Shown one piece after another: positions 1-10,003 of a stretch of DNA of 64,000 nucleotides. The notes beneath the pieces were generated by a model. It ran no database searches. It was not told the DNA's origin and was given only the letters and a program-made list of their open reading frames with translations. Location: NCBI GenBank assembly GCA_024516035.1, contig CM044958.1, positions 6,758,759 through 6,822,758 on the forward strand, in the 5' to 3' direction. Each line of letters starts with the position of its first letter. Position 1 is the first letter of the stretch. A program made the translations under genes and the position numbers. The stretch is from Bactericera cockerelli. Its lineage: Eukaryota; Arthropoda; Insecta; Hemiptera; Triozidae.

Positions 1-128
1 GATAAATGATAGTTTGAGAGAATTGATGAAATAATTCCATGAAATTTTGAGAGAAAGAGGGTAAAGCGATGGTGAAGAAAGAGAGAGAAGGTTTAATAGT
101 TGTGTACTAGGTAAGTAATGTTAATATT

Positions 129-731
129 ATGAACGTAACGGACCCTTTCAGATGTCAATGTGGAAAGATGGTTGCTGCAAATGGTACTCACGGACTGAGT
201 TGTGAAAAAAGTGCAGGTCGATTTACACGCCACACCGAACTCAATAACATAATATCCCGTTCTCTCACATCCCTTGGCTTCCACCCAACACTTGAACCAA
301 CAGGCATGTCACGCAGTGATGGTAAGCGGCCAGATGGTGTCACTCTAGATTCCTGGTCTCGTGGGAAGAAGTTAGTGTGGGACGTCACTTGCGTGGACAC
401 TCTAGCTCCTTCGTATGTTTATAAATCATCCACTCATGTTGGTTCGGCGGCCGAGGCAGCTTGTGAAAGAAAGCACTCCATATATTCTAACATCGAAAAC
501 AATGGTTATATTTTCAAAGGATTGGCAGTTGAGTCCATGGGCCCTTTCTGCCAGGAGATGAAGGATCTTGTCGAAGAAATGGGCAAAAAATTAAAAGAGA
601 AAAGTGGAGAACCAAAAGCCAAGACCTACCTCTACCAATCCCTGTCCTTGGCGATCCAGAGAGGGAATGCATCGAGTATTCTTGGGACTTTTCCTCCCAA
701 TCCCTCTCTGGACTTTATCTACCAACTTTGA
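129..731 (+). CDS. C-terminal fragment of an RLE-type LINE polyprotein (zinc finger + nuclease-like domain)
   Basis: Open frame of 200 codons from ATG to TGA. Seen: a Cys/His cluster near the N-terminus (C9, C11, H21, C25, H35), then an RPD motif at residues 67-69, a WDVT motif at 84-87 and a K-x3-Y motif at 115-119. The order Cys/His finger, then RPD, then (E/D)-x-T/K, then K..Y matches the restriction-like endonuclease module at the C-terminus of site-specific LINEs (R2/R4/NeSL-like), and similar C-termini follow reverse transcriptases in many invertebrate proteins. No reverse transcriptase frame lies upstream in the window (only 128 bases), so the ORF may continue off the left edge or be 5'-truncated. 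Two overlapping AATAAA signals at 750-755 and 754-759 fit a LINE 3' end. The ATG at 129 is simply the first available and may not be the native start. Family placement is inference from motifs. Confidence 0.6.
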   Translation: MNVTDPFRCQCGKMVAANGTHGLSCEKSAGRFTRHTELNNIISRSLTSLGFHPTLEPTGMSRSDGKRPDGVTLDSWSRGKKLVWDVTCVDTLAPSYVYKSSTHVGSAAEAACERKHSIYSNIENNGYIFKGLAVESMGPFCQEMKDLVEEMGKKLKEKSGEPKAKTYLYQSLSLAIQRGNASSILGTFPPNPSLDFIYQL

Positions 732-749
732 TAATTATGTTTGTTGTTT

Positions 750-759
750 AATAAATAAA
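750..759 (+). promoter_or_regulatory. Overlapping AATAAA polyadenylation signals after the LINE-like ORF
   Basis: AATAAATAAA lies 19 bases after the stop codon at 729-731. This is the spacing expected of a short 3' UTR or LINE tail. Confidence 0.45.
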
Positions 760-846
760 GCATTATGATGACGGCTGTAAATATTATGAAGCTTGAGAAT
801 GCAGAGAAAAATTCAGTGTAGGTATTGCAACTTTTTCAAGGGTACC

Positions 847-1041
847 TAATAATAATAATATCGTCTTTTTTCTACTGCCCGATTAGGACTATTGAGTCCC
901 ATTATTCCAGCAGTAAGCTCAAGACGTATTATTATGTGGTCAAAATCCCAAATGGAAATTGTAACATCATAATACATCTTGTACTCTCCCAGCTGGGTTT
1001 TCAACCCGTGACCTCTGGATAACCAGTCAGACGCCTTGGCA
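847..1041 (-). repeat. SINE-C (tRNA-derived), 3' part, split by the palindromic element
   Basis: Closely matches another copy at 28370-28577: both share the ACTGCCCGATTAGGACTATT block, an (AAT)n-type tail at the left, and a tRNA-like head on the minus strand. The head is cut at 1032/1042; the remaining tRNA-like piece (GAGCTACCGGG on the plus strand) is found at 3973-3990. Joined across the insertion, the head reads as a continuous tRNA-like unit on the minus strand with a box-A-like TAGCTCAGT and a box-B-like GGGTTGAAAACCC. The 9-bp GCCTTGGCA at 1033-1041 is repeated at 3964-3972. Confidence 0.75.
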
Positions 1042-1844
1042 GGCTGGGCCGAAAAAAGCGAATTTTTGAATCGAGAATTTTAATAGCAAAAAAAAGTTGA
1101 AGCATGGTCAGACGTTTCCAAAAATATAACTTTTGTCGAAATTGGATGTTATCTTCCACTGCCGCAAAGCGGTTGAAGTTTGGCGGAAAAGTCGAAAAAT
1201 GGCATTTTGGACCCCACTTTAAGAAAATTATAAAAATAGCAGATGAACATCTAGGAAGCTCAAATTTGTTTCAAATTACTCAATATGTGTTCTATTTTTA
1301 TTTTTAGACTAAAAATAATGAGCTTTTTGAACTCTGTTCTGTATACAGGGTGATCTAAAATCAGGAAATACCACTTTTTTATGTGATTTATATGGGGTAT
1401 ATTATGTTTATATTTATTGAATTATTTGAATTAATCCTTCAATATTGGCAAACTATATCATCAAATATTAAATATATGATAATGCTGGACTGTTTTGATG
1501 AAATTTACACTCTTCAGATGTACAGGGTGGCCAAAATTTTCATAAATTATGATGACTTTTTTATGTACTTAGTTCATGGTTTTTTTTACATTACAACCAT
1601 GTAAATATTTTGCTAAGCAGTTTTTAGGGGCATAAAATATAAATAAGGATTATAGAAATTATAATAAGACAGTCTCTTATCCAAGATATTCCGTATGGAG
1701 CCCAGGTGATTGATGGAATGTCTTTGGTGGAAGGAAATTTTTACCCAACACAGTGCACCTTGGGAAATATCTCGTAGTAACATTGGAGTGGCAGCATAAA
1801 CAATAGTAGATCAACAAATTATCTGTATACATAATTTAATGATA

Positions 1845-1972
1845 TTGTTGATCAATAAGGCGGCGCACTTGTAACCTCTAACCTGGAAGTCGGTGGTTCA
1901 AGCCCTATATTCAGCGTAGATTTAGTAACTCGATTTTGAGTAGTTGTGATATCATGAAAGTGATTAAGACAA
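1845..1972 (+). repeat. SINE-B copy (tRNA-Thr-like head)
   Basis: Contains the family blocks GATCAATAAGGCGGCG, ACTTGTAACC, a box-B-like GGTGGTTCAAGCCC, then the body ending in GTTGTGATATCATGAAAGTG. The anticodon-loop-like TTGTAAC suggests a Thr(TGT)-type tRNA ancestor; that is inference. The first ~15 bases of the head are missing. It lies in the spacer of the palindrome. Confidence 0.7.
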
Positions 1973-2478
1973 GTAAAGTAACTTTTTTTTTTAAATGATA
2001 TAGTTGTTTGCTCATCAGTAGAAGTTCAGTAAATTTGCTTACATTTCATTAGACACTAAATGGAATCTCCTCCAATGATTTTCCACTGGGTACAGTACCC
2101 AAAATAGATGTAACATTCAATCGCTATTCAGCGAGAGAAAAGCCATTGTTTCAGGTACATTTTTGCCTTTGAGCTACCAGTTGTTGTTGTTAATTTGTTA
2201 CCAATTCCAAAGTGATTCGCATTTTTCTAATCTGAAGGACTTGCCTACTTTATTTTTTTCTGAAACCACAAATGGCATGAAAGACCAGCATAATATACAT
2301 ATGATATACCTATTTTATGAACCCATTTGGTTATTTTTGCCAAATCATTACTTTTTTTCCCAATGGAAATAGGTGTAATGTCTACGTATAACCTCAGAAA
2401 TCCATTCGCCATTATAAGCCATTAAAACTCTTAAAATTCAGAGAGACTCAAAGAACTAGGTCGGAAAGATATCAAAAG

Positions 2479-3046
2479 GGCAATAGGTGAGTTCGGTGCG
2501 AAGATTACCCGCACCTTTTTCGCATGTATGAATTCGGTGCCGCCGAAAAAAGGTGATGTATGAGTTCGGTGCGGTCCTAATGACTTATAAATTGATTGTT
2601 TTTTTTATAATGTACTCTGTTGCTTGTTAACAGTCATCCTGCTGTTATTAAGTTAGTAGATTATGTTGTAGACAGTTACATTCAGCAAGGCTGTCCATTT
2701 CCTCCTTGAAGGCCATGCCTAGGGTTAATAGTAGGGTTAGGTAAAATACAATGAAGGCCATGCCTTGGGTTTATAGTAGGGTTAGGTAAAATACAATGAA
2801 GGCCATGCCTTGGGTTTATAGTAGGGTTAGGTAAAATACAATGAAGGCCATGCCTCGGTTTAATAATTGAAGGCCATGCCTATAAGGAAAAAACTACTAT
2901 AATTACCTGATCATCAGGGCAAGTACCAGGGCACCGAATTCATACATGACCTTTTTTAGTCGGCACCGAATTCATACATGACCTTTTTTAGGCGGCACCG
3001 AACTCATACATTTTTTTTATTTTCCGCACCGAACTCATACGTAGCC
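2479..3046. mobile_element. Non-autonomous DNA transposon with subterminal repeats and 8-bp target duplication
   Basis: Perfect ATCAAAAG direct repeats at 2471-2478 and 3047-3054 flank it. Ends are imperfect inverted repeats (GGC..., then TGAGTTCGGTGC about ten bases in). Both ends carry several copies of a motif like TGTATGAATTCGGTGCCG: three on the left (2486-2577) and four inverted on the right (2931-3040), separated by a T/A-rich GGTCATG linker. The centre has 45-bp tandem repeats. No coding capacity. An 8-bp duplication fits hAT- or P-like superfamilies; assignment is not possible by eye. Confidence 0.7.
2708..2883 (+). repeat. 45-bp tandem repeat (minisatellite)
   Basis: Units start with GAAGGCCATGCCT at 2708, 2753 and 2798 (exactly 45 bp apart) and again at 2843 and 2869, where the units are truncated. 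The rest of the unit includes TAGTAGGGTTAGGTAAAAT. A diverged array of the same unit is at 54329-54790. Confidence 0.9.
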
Positions 3047-3990
3047 ATCAAAAGACGCGATATAAAAAAAATTCGTTGTTGGGAGGGTTCGGGAGAGCTT
3101 CATCGCGTGGTGTAGCCACCTAATACACATGGTAGCTAGACCTTATACAGTTATTTTAATAATAATAATGCAGGAAATAGAATGGTCAAACTATAAGGTA
3201 AAATTGCAACAACGATAAGGGAATACGTTCCCTATACAACATATTTCCCAAGGTGCACTGTGTTGGGTGAAAATTTCCTTCCACCCAAGACTTTCCATCA
3301 ATCACCTGGGCTCCATACGGAATATCTTGGATAAGAGACTGTCTTATTATCCTTTCTATAATCCTTATTTATATTTTATGTCCCTAAAAACTGCTTAGCA
3401 AAATATTTACATAGTTGTAATGTAAAAAAAAACCATGAACTAAGTACATAAAAAAGTCATCATAATTTATGAAAATTTTGGCCACCCTGTACATCTGAAG
3501 AGTGTAAATTTCATCCAAACTGTCCAGCACTATCATATATTTAATATTTGATGATTTTCTTTGCCAATATTGAAGGATTAATTCAAATAATTCAATAAAT
3601 ATATACCCCATATAAATCACATAAAAAAGTGGTATTTCATGATTTTGGATCACCCTGTATACAGAACAGAGTTAAAAAAGCTCATTATTTTTAGTCTAAA
3701 AATAAAAATAGAACACATATTGAGTAATTTGAAACAAATTTGAGCTTCCTAGATGTTCATCTGCTATTTTTATAATTTTCTTAAAGTGGGGTCCAAAATG
3801 CCATTTTTCGACTTTTCCGCCAAACTTCAACCGCTTTGCGGCAGTGGAAGATAACATCCAATTTCGACAAAAGTTATATTTTTGGAAACGTCTGACCATG
3901 CTGCAACTTTTTTTTGCTATTAAAATTCTCGATTCAAAAATTCGCTTTTTTCGGCCCAGCCTAGCCTTGGCAACTGAGCTACCGGGACAA

Positions 3991-4200
3991 AATAATAACA
4001 CTCTTCAGTGGAAGGTAACCACCAGGCGAGGTTAATGCTCAAAGCATTTTTTACGACCTAACCCTCATAATCTTATTATTACGTGGTCACAAACGCAATG
4101 AGGAAAAATTCATGCACTGGGTGGGATTCGAACCAACGGATCCCTACACTGCCTGGATTACCAGACTAGCGCGTTAACCACTTGACTACCAAAGCACTGT
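3991..4200 (-). repeat. SINE-A (tRNA-derived) copy
   Basis: On the minus strand it begins with a tRNA-like head: TTGGTAGTCAAGTGGTTAA-type box A (plus-strand complement 4178-4192) and box B GGTTCGAATCCC (complement at 4123-4134). The body has GCATGAATTTTTCCTCATT and ends in CACTGAAGAGTGTTATTATT. It abuts the remaining SINE-C head. Not a functional tRNA gene: the head is followed by a long body and the anticodon arm does not fold well. Confidence 0.8.
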
Positions 4201-5397
4201 AACAACTTTAGGAAGGAGAAAAATAAGTATTTGAGAGTAGAAAACAGGAGTAAGGAGAGAAGAAAGAAGAAGTGAATTAAACAGAAGAAAACAGAGAGAA
4301 AGAGGGAGAAAGATAGATAGAGAAAAGAGTAAGAAACAGGGAAAGAGGAAGAGAGAGACAAAGAAAGGCAAAAACTGGCAAAAAAGTTCAGACAATCTCG
4401 AGTAAATCCAGCATAATTTTTAAAGATTTAGCTGAAGTCTATTACGTAAGTCAAGGAGCCCTGAGCTCAGAGTTAGGAGGAGTTTTGAGTGACACAAAAT
4501 TCTGCAGTCTCTTTGTCTTACTCAAAAGTTCAAAATAAGGTTCGAGTTCTAGCTGTTGGTTTGCGGGAATTATTATTAGAGAAAGTAAAAAAAGAAGAAA
4601 AGAAAAAAAATGGGAAGAAATCATGAATTGGCTAAGATTTTTACGTACTCCTGTGCTACTTCAATCAACAAAATAGCCCCTTATGACTCAGTAAGTTACT
4701 GTCGAAATTTGCGGATCAATCACAGTTGCATTCCAAGTTGGACAAATTTGAAGAAAAATACCACACTTTTAGGTACTCCAAATAGGCATGCAGTGATTTG
4801 AATGCTAGTTAAAGTTTGAACCCAGAACTTTGACGAATTTGATTGATCCGACGCAAATTTTCGTATTTGTCTCGAAATAATTTTTACGTAACTACACAGA
4901 ATATAACCTTCCCCAGCCGCCGCCTTCGGATGCCGCCTTCACCCAGCCCTGAAAGTAAGAACTATGTTTAATTCTTCTATCTTCCTTTCTATTTCTTTAT
5001 CACCTTTTCTTATCTTCCTCTTCATTCAACTTATCACTCCCCCTCCTTCTACCTCTCTTCTTCGCACTCTATCTCTCTTTTCGCTTACCATAATATTCAA
5101 CCTTATATGTCAGACCAACTTGAAAAGTCAGAAAAAACTTTCCACTCATTTCTCAGAGGAAACAGCAAACTTGACAAAACTACTCTTGCCGAGTTCTCAA
5201 CTTTGACACTCACCAAACTGTAAGCACTTGACAGTCGGAGCTTGATATTTGCATCTTTAAAGGCTGAAAGCTTTTTCAAACAACCTGAAGATAGAAAAAG
5301 AAGAAAATCAATTTTATTAACATAGATACATTGCGAGTAATTCGAGATTTTTCAACCAAATAGGTATTTCCTGGAATCTGTTAAACACAATGTCAGT
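4201..5397. other. Gene-free stretch
   Basis: Starts with a purine-rich tract (4205-4380, GAGAGAAAGA-type) and continues as AT-rich DNA with a pyrimidine-rich piece at 4970-5090. The open frames here follow from the biased composition. Nothing else recognised. Confidence 0.6.
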
Positions 5398-5401
5398 ATT
5401 A

Positions 5402-5600
5402 GGACACAATGCCATAGTTTGGACACAATGTCATAATTTGGACACAAACGCATAAATTCGACACAATATCATAGTTTGGAAACTATGGCAGGTTTAGAAA
5501 CCATTTCATAGTTTGAACACAGTGTAACCAATTGGACAAAAGCTATAATTTGATTAGAATGTGACAGTTTAGATTAAGACACCATATAGACTAGACAACA
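5402..5600 (+). repeat. Decayed 19-bp minisatellite
   Basis: Units like GGACACAATGTCATAGTTT start at 5402, 5421, 5440, 5459, 5478 and 5497, an exact 19-bp period, then decay until about 5600. A related unit (ACAACATGCCATAGTTTAGA) reappears at 5841-5860. Confidence 0.75.
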
Positions 5601-5639
5601 TACCTTGGTAAGTAGAAGTCGCAAGACTTCTTAAGCCAT

Positions 5640-5840
5640 TAAAAAAAAAAAAAAAAAAAAAAAATAGACAACATACCACAGTTAAGACACTCAGATTAGA
5701 CAACGATTTTCTTATTTTTATTTTTTAAATTAAAATAAAAAAAGATTAGACGAGGTTTTTCTTATTATTATTTATTTTAAAAAAAGGTTAGACAACGTTT
5801 TTCTATTTTTTTTTATTATTATTATTTAAAAAAGTTGCAC
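5640..5840. repeat. Poly-A run and AT-rich ~50-bp degenerate repeats
   Basis: A run of about 24 A at 5641-5664 is followed by three units starting with (G)ATTAGACAACG-like sequence near 5694, 5744 and 5787, each followed by a T-rich/A-rich stretch. They interrupt the 19-bp minisatellite. Confidence 0.5.
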
Positions 5841-6228
5841 AACATGCCATAGTTTAGACACCGACGACTGAAGTTGAAAAGAAAGCGCTCTTGGTCTTGG
5901 GAAACATTTTACAGTCTCTTTGTAAAATAGTTTCTTGTCGTTTTGTTAATTGAATTATTCAAATTAGTCACTTTTCCGCTACTCTTAATTACCGACGGGA
6001 GCGCTGGAAATTTTCTCATGTATTTGCTGCTTCTTTGAGTTCCACGGTTCGGTACTGCAATGAGGCAACATTTGTAACATGCGACCGTACAGCAGTAAAG
6101 TTGTTGTCTAGTGCATGCCTTCTGAACCTTTATGCTTGCATTTATATGTGTGAGTGCGATGGTGAGTGTATATGTAAAGGGACTCTTTAGTTTCATTATT
6201 GCAAGATAAACAGAGTGTTCAACAATTT

Positions 6229-6434
6229 ATTGGTAGTCAAGTGGTTAAGATACTAGTCTGCTAATCCAGGTAGTGTAGGGATCTGTTGGTTCGAATTCCA
6301 CCCAATGCATGAATTTTTCCTCATTAATTTGAGTATATGACCACGTAATAATAAGACTATAGGTGACAGAAAAATGCTTCATTAACATTACCTGATGTTT
6401 TTGTTCCACTAAATAGTATTTTTAATTATTATTG
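6229..6434 (+). repeat. SINE-A copy
   Basis: Head TGGTAGTCAAGTGGTTAAGA, box B GGTTCGAATTCC, then the shared body GCATGAATTTTTCCTCATTA and a decayed 3' end GTTCCACTAAATAG followed by TTAATTATTATTG. Confidence 0.8.
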
Positions 6435-7339
6435 TTGTTTTGTTTGTTTTTGGGGTTGGCATTCTTAATATAAAGTTATAATTAATGTTTTACATGATAT
6501 AGTAGGTATTTATTTCAAATAAACAATATTTGTATAACGGGACTTCTCGTATTTTTCTAACAGTGTAAAAGAACTACTTGTACTTATTGAACGCCACTAT
6601 CTTACAGCTGAAACCGTCGAGCGTGTTACCATCCTAGAAAAAGAATAAAAAGATATAGTTTAGATATTCAAAGAAGATACTAAGGAAAAATGTTATCACG
6701 AAGTATGATTCTATCTACGAGATGTTATTCCGGAGATGTTTTTTTACAGGGTTGCGATGACATTCCATAGTGCTTCCAACAGATTTTGCATTACATTTTT
6801 ATTTAAAATTTGAGCTTTTTTAATGAACAGATATTTAAAGAGAGGACTGTACCATTTTCAGAGACTTTGCTCTTGTGAGCTTTTAATATTAAACCTCTGT
6901 TAAGTCAAAATTTGAAGATAATTTCTAGAATTTTTGAAAAATACCAGAGGAAATAATGATTAGGTTGCTGATTAGGTTAATCAGTAAGTCAAAATAAATT
7001 ACCGAGTAGTTATACTAAGTGTATGTATAATCAGTATAAATCAGTTTAAACAGGATAGAGAATAGTTGTACAAGATTTTAAATATTGTATATGAATATCA
7101 AAACATACCTGGACAGCTGTTTCGAGCTGATTTTCTGTCATCAGCAGTTAATATTTCAGAATATCCACGTCAACAACTAACCTCTCCAATTTAACCAGTA
7201 TAATTAGAAAAGTGAGAAGTTCTACTAGTTGTAACTGCAGTTCATGATTTTAAAAAAATCAGAACATCGACGACTGTTTTGAAATTATTGACTCTCTTCA
7301 CCTCTCTTCAGCAGTATAGTTCCAAGCATCCATTCCATC
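6435..7339. other. Gene-free stretch with a possible Penelope-like remnant
   Basis: AT-rich. At 7105-7150 the text ACCTGGACAGCTGTTTCGAGC...GTCATCAGCAG resembles the 'TTTCG...CATCAGCAG' ends seen in Penelope-like elements. CAACTAACCTCTC-like sequence occurs at 7171-7184 and 7338-7350. No coding frame. Confidence 0.3.
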
Positions 7340-7350
7340 AACTAACCTCT

Positions 7351-7575
7351 AAGGCAGCGTCGATGGCGCGTTGAATGCACCGGTTTCCGTAAGATCACCA
7401 AAGTTAAGCAACGTCCAACGAGATGAAGACTTTGTGATGCTGGAATTCCGGGCCAACCATTGCTGGGTGAGATCAATGTGGGTAGCAGGTTTGTGAGTTT
7501 CCTGCAAATGGAGGGTAACTACCCCGTCGTGATATGACCATGCAGTTGAAAGCTACGTTAAACACAATTTAAAAA
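7351..7575 (+). repeat. 5S-rRNA-derived SINE, full-length copy with 11-bp target duplication
   Basis: The head reads GTCGATGGCGCGTTGAATGC, ACCGGTTTCCGTAAGATCAC and AAAGTTAAGCAACGTCC, aligning with eukaryotic 5S rRNA positions ~8-60, which includes the internal promoter box A region. A shared body with GCTGGGTGAG and CCTGCAAATGGAGGG follows, and it ends GCAGTTGAAAGCTACGTTAAAC plus an A-rich tail. Flanked by AACTAACCTCT at 7340-7350 and 7576-7586. Confidence 0.88.
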
Positions 7576-7586
7576 AACTAACCTCT

Positions 7587-9458
7587 CTATTTAATCAGTC
7601 TTCTGGTTCACTTTTCTACCAGCAACACCTTGTATTAACTTCGCCCTAGCTTATCAGAAGCTTAAATCTGCACAGGGATGAAGGAAATATGAATTTACAT
7701 CAACACTAGAAAACGCAGTATTTGAATAATCAGATTGTTGTTCCAATAGATTGTACAGGATGACACCAAACCAAGAAGAGAAATTCAATCAAAGAAAAAA
7801 GTATTCAAGAGATAAGTACATCATTTATTTTTGGAGGTAGATAAATTACATAAACTTATGGATCATCACAACTCAAGATATTTTACCCCCGAAATTTTTG
7901 TTTAGTTATAAAAAGCTAAATTAAATGATAAAATCTATCATTGGTTTCTTGTTATGAAGGCTGAATTGTTCATGTTTTTTTTTATGTAAAAGTAGTTATA
8001 ACAATAATAGACCCTTTGGAGGAATGTAACTCCCATGATGAGTTTGATTCTAAAGCATTTTCCAACACTCCGAGTTCTTATATTCTGTGGTGGCTGCCTC
8101 AAACCTCAAATAAATGAGAAAGAATTAATGCACCAGTTCAGATCAGAGCCAGGGATTTACTCGTTATCAAGTGTGGCTGTAGTGGTAGCGTACCCAAAAG
8201 ATTGAGACAGAATTCAAGCATTGGTTCAGATACAACCCGAGAATTCAGCGTTATCAAGTCTAGCTTTGGAGCCTTTTGACACCAATTCTTGACAACATCA
8301 TATCTTTGACGTTACACCCTGTGTCCATATTTTGAGGTGGAAGAGGATTTGCCAAGGAGGTAAAAGGAGGTGGAAAGAGAAAGCACGGGAATAATAGAAC
8401 GCAATAAGAAGTAAGAGACTCACTGTTGGAAACAATTCAGGTTTATGTGAGCATGCGGCTTACCAAAAGGACTCAATTGAGGCTCTTTCTTTCTTTTTCT
8501 CTTATTTACCCTCTCATGTAGATGAGTTTTATCTTGAGAAAGTGTTGGCTTTCTATGAGTAAGCCTAGATCTGCAATGAAACCTGCACTTTCTGAAATTC
8601 AGGTAAGACTTTTCGATGTCTGAAAATACATGAAGTACATGGGAACTATGTTTTGAACTATGAACCAGCTCTGTCAAATACAGACGCACTAAAAAAAATA
8701 CTGCTGAACATAATATTATTTGAGACCAAATTTAGTCATTCTATCTCCAGAATCCCCTCTTGTCTCACTATTGTCTTTAAAACAATAATCATTCTTGTTA
8801 TTTGGGGATTAGGTTTTTTTATTGATTCCCAAATTCTATTTTTAAAAATGTTCCGGGAACTATCAATGAGATTTAGAATGTGCAAGCCTGAGTGTGAAGG
8901 TAAAAGAAATCGCTTGTAATCCGGGGCGAAGTTAATGCCTTAGGCATTCTCTGCCACTGAACTCCTTTTTTACTTCTCCCTGGTACCTATCTTCTGCTTC
9001 ATGTCGTTTTTTTTGGGGAGGAAGGTATGTCTAGGTTTCCGTAGGAAGGTTTTGTCTAGGTCTTTGTGAGGGAGGGATGTCTATGAGCATTATTTTATTT
9101 TCCTTTTGTTCCTGACTTTATTGTTCAGATGGGATTTCCTTCTTCTCCTGAAATGTACTTCTCAAATTCTACGTATAATACTAGACATGAAAATTTGAGG
9201 AGAGAGAGAAAAGGGATGAAAAAAAAGAAGGGGGAGGGGCAGAAAAAGCTAGAAAGGCCACTTTTTGTTTTCTTCATTCTGTCTCACCCAAATCTCTCTC
9301 TCTCTATAAACAGTTCTTGAGTGGTTATGGTCTACTATAACAAATTTTGGGAAAAATCGAGATAGCATTGGAAGAGACAGGGAGAAATAGGGAGAAAGAT
9401 ATAAACAAAAAAATTCCTTTTGCATTCTTTATGAGATTGGTTTTTTTCATCATCTTGG
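7587..9458. other. Gene-free stretch
   Basis: AT-rich DNA without recognised repeats. Open frames at 8420-8919 have no family-like motifs and overlap on both strands. The purine-rich patch at 9195-9260 is low complexity. Confidence 0.5.
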
Positions 9459-9683
9459 GGCGGCGTCGATGGTAGCCAGACAGTATTCCCGGTTGGAGCA
9501 GAATTTTCGCACAGAAAATTCTGTTCCCTCCGAACATGTGAGGCTGACAAATCCGGTCGTACCCAGGCTGGGTGAGGTTAATGTGGGTAGCTGGTACGAT
9601 TCCTAGGGTAAAACGATTCCTAGGGTAAATGGAGGGTAAAACCCCCGTTCTGTCCACCTCAAGTCAGGACGTTAAAACCAAAT
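9459..9683 (+). repeat. 5S-derived SINE, heavily decayed copy
   Basis: Starts GGCGTCGATGG and keeps the body (CCAGGCTGGGTGAGGTTAAT, AAATGGAGGGTAAAACCCCC, ending GACGTTAAAACC), but most of the 5S head is replaced. The replacement includes a perfect 10-bp hairpin CAGAATTTTC (9499-9508) / GAAAATTCTG (9514-9523). GATTCCTAGGGTAAA is tandemly duplicated near 9598-9627. Confidence 0.6.
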
Positions 9684-9780
9684 AGAATGGACATCTGGGC
9701 GTCCATATAATCCTCTCACCACCGTGATTTAGGTGTCAATACCTAACTTACGGACACGGAATTTATTTATTTAATACTAA

Positions 9781-9970
9781 TAATAATACTCTTTAGTAGA
9801 AGATAACCACTAGGAGACGTTAACCCTCAGAGTCTTATCATTATGTGGTCATATACTCAAATTACTGAGGAAAAATTCTTGCACTGGCCGGGATTCGAAC
9901 CGATGTCGACGGATCTCTACGCTACATGGATTACCAGACCAGCGCCTTAACCACTTGACTACCAATGCAC
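9781..9970 (-). repeat. SINE-A copy
   Basis: Plus-strand complement shows CTTTAGTAGAAGATAACCAC, the GAGGAAAAATTCTTGCACTG body, box B GGGATTCGAACC and CTTAACCACTTGACTACCAA at the head end. Confidence 0.8.
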
Positions 9971-10003
9971 GGTTACATGTTTGTATAATATTCAGATTAA
10001 TAT

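Larger units (their letters stand above)
1521..3491. mobile_element. Nested palindrome with TACAGGGTG ends, innermost layer
   Basis: TACAGGGTGGCC begins at 1521 and GGCCACCCTGTA ends at 3491. Arms are 1521-1772 and 3239-3491. Outside the ends the sequence is again mirror-symmetric (CTTCAGATG before, CATCTGAAG after), so this layer also sits exactly at a palindrome centre. The spacer carries SINE-B and the 2479-3046 element. Confidence 0.55.
1344..3659. mobile_element. Nested palindrome with TACAGGGTG ends, second layer
   Basis: TACAGGGTGATC begins at 1344 and GATCACCCTGTA ends at 3659. The flanks are mirror images (GTTCTGTA before, TACAGAAC after), so removing this layer leaves a perfect palindrome centred on a TA. 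The same terminal motif bounds the elements at 32440-33309 and 62347-63408. Arms of this layer are 1344-1520 and 3492-3659. Confidence 0.55.
1042..3963. mobile_element. 2.9-kb palindromic (foldback/MULE-like) element with ~730-bp arms
   Basis: Left arm 1042-1772 is repeated in inverted orientation at 3239-3963, with a few mismatches. The ends read GGCTGGGCCG and CGGCCCAGCC. The insertion is flanked by GCCTTGGCA at 1033-1041 and 3964-3972, which is a 9-bp target duplication inside SINE-C. Very long inverted repeats plus a 9-bp duplication are typical of Mutator-like or Foldback elements; no transposase is present, so it is non-autonomous. Inside the arms are two further symmetric sets of TACAGGGTG / CACCCTGTA ends (1344 with 3659, and 1521 with 3491). 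The 1773-3238 spacer holds a SINE-B copy, unique DNA and a second transposon. Short open frames in the arms are mirror copies of each other and resemble no protein I know. Confidence 0.8.

Noticed and set aside
1104..1307. 67-codon frame repeated at 3696-4001 on the other strand
   Set aside because: The two are mirror copies in the palindrome arms and show no protein features; duplication explains the repetition.
2708..2883. CRISPR-like array
   Set aside because: The 45-bp units are contiguous without unique spacers and the DNA is eukaryotic.
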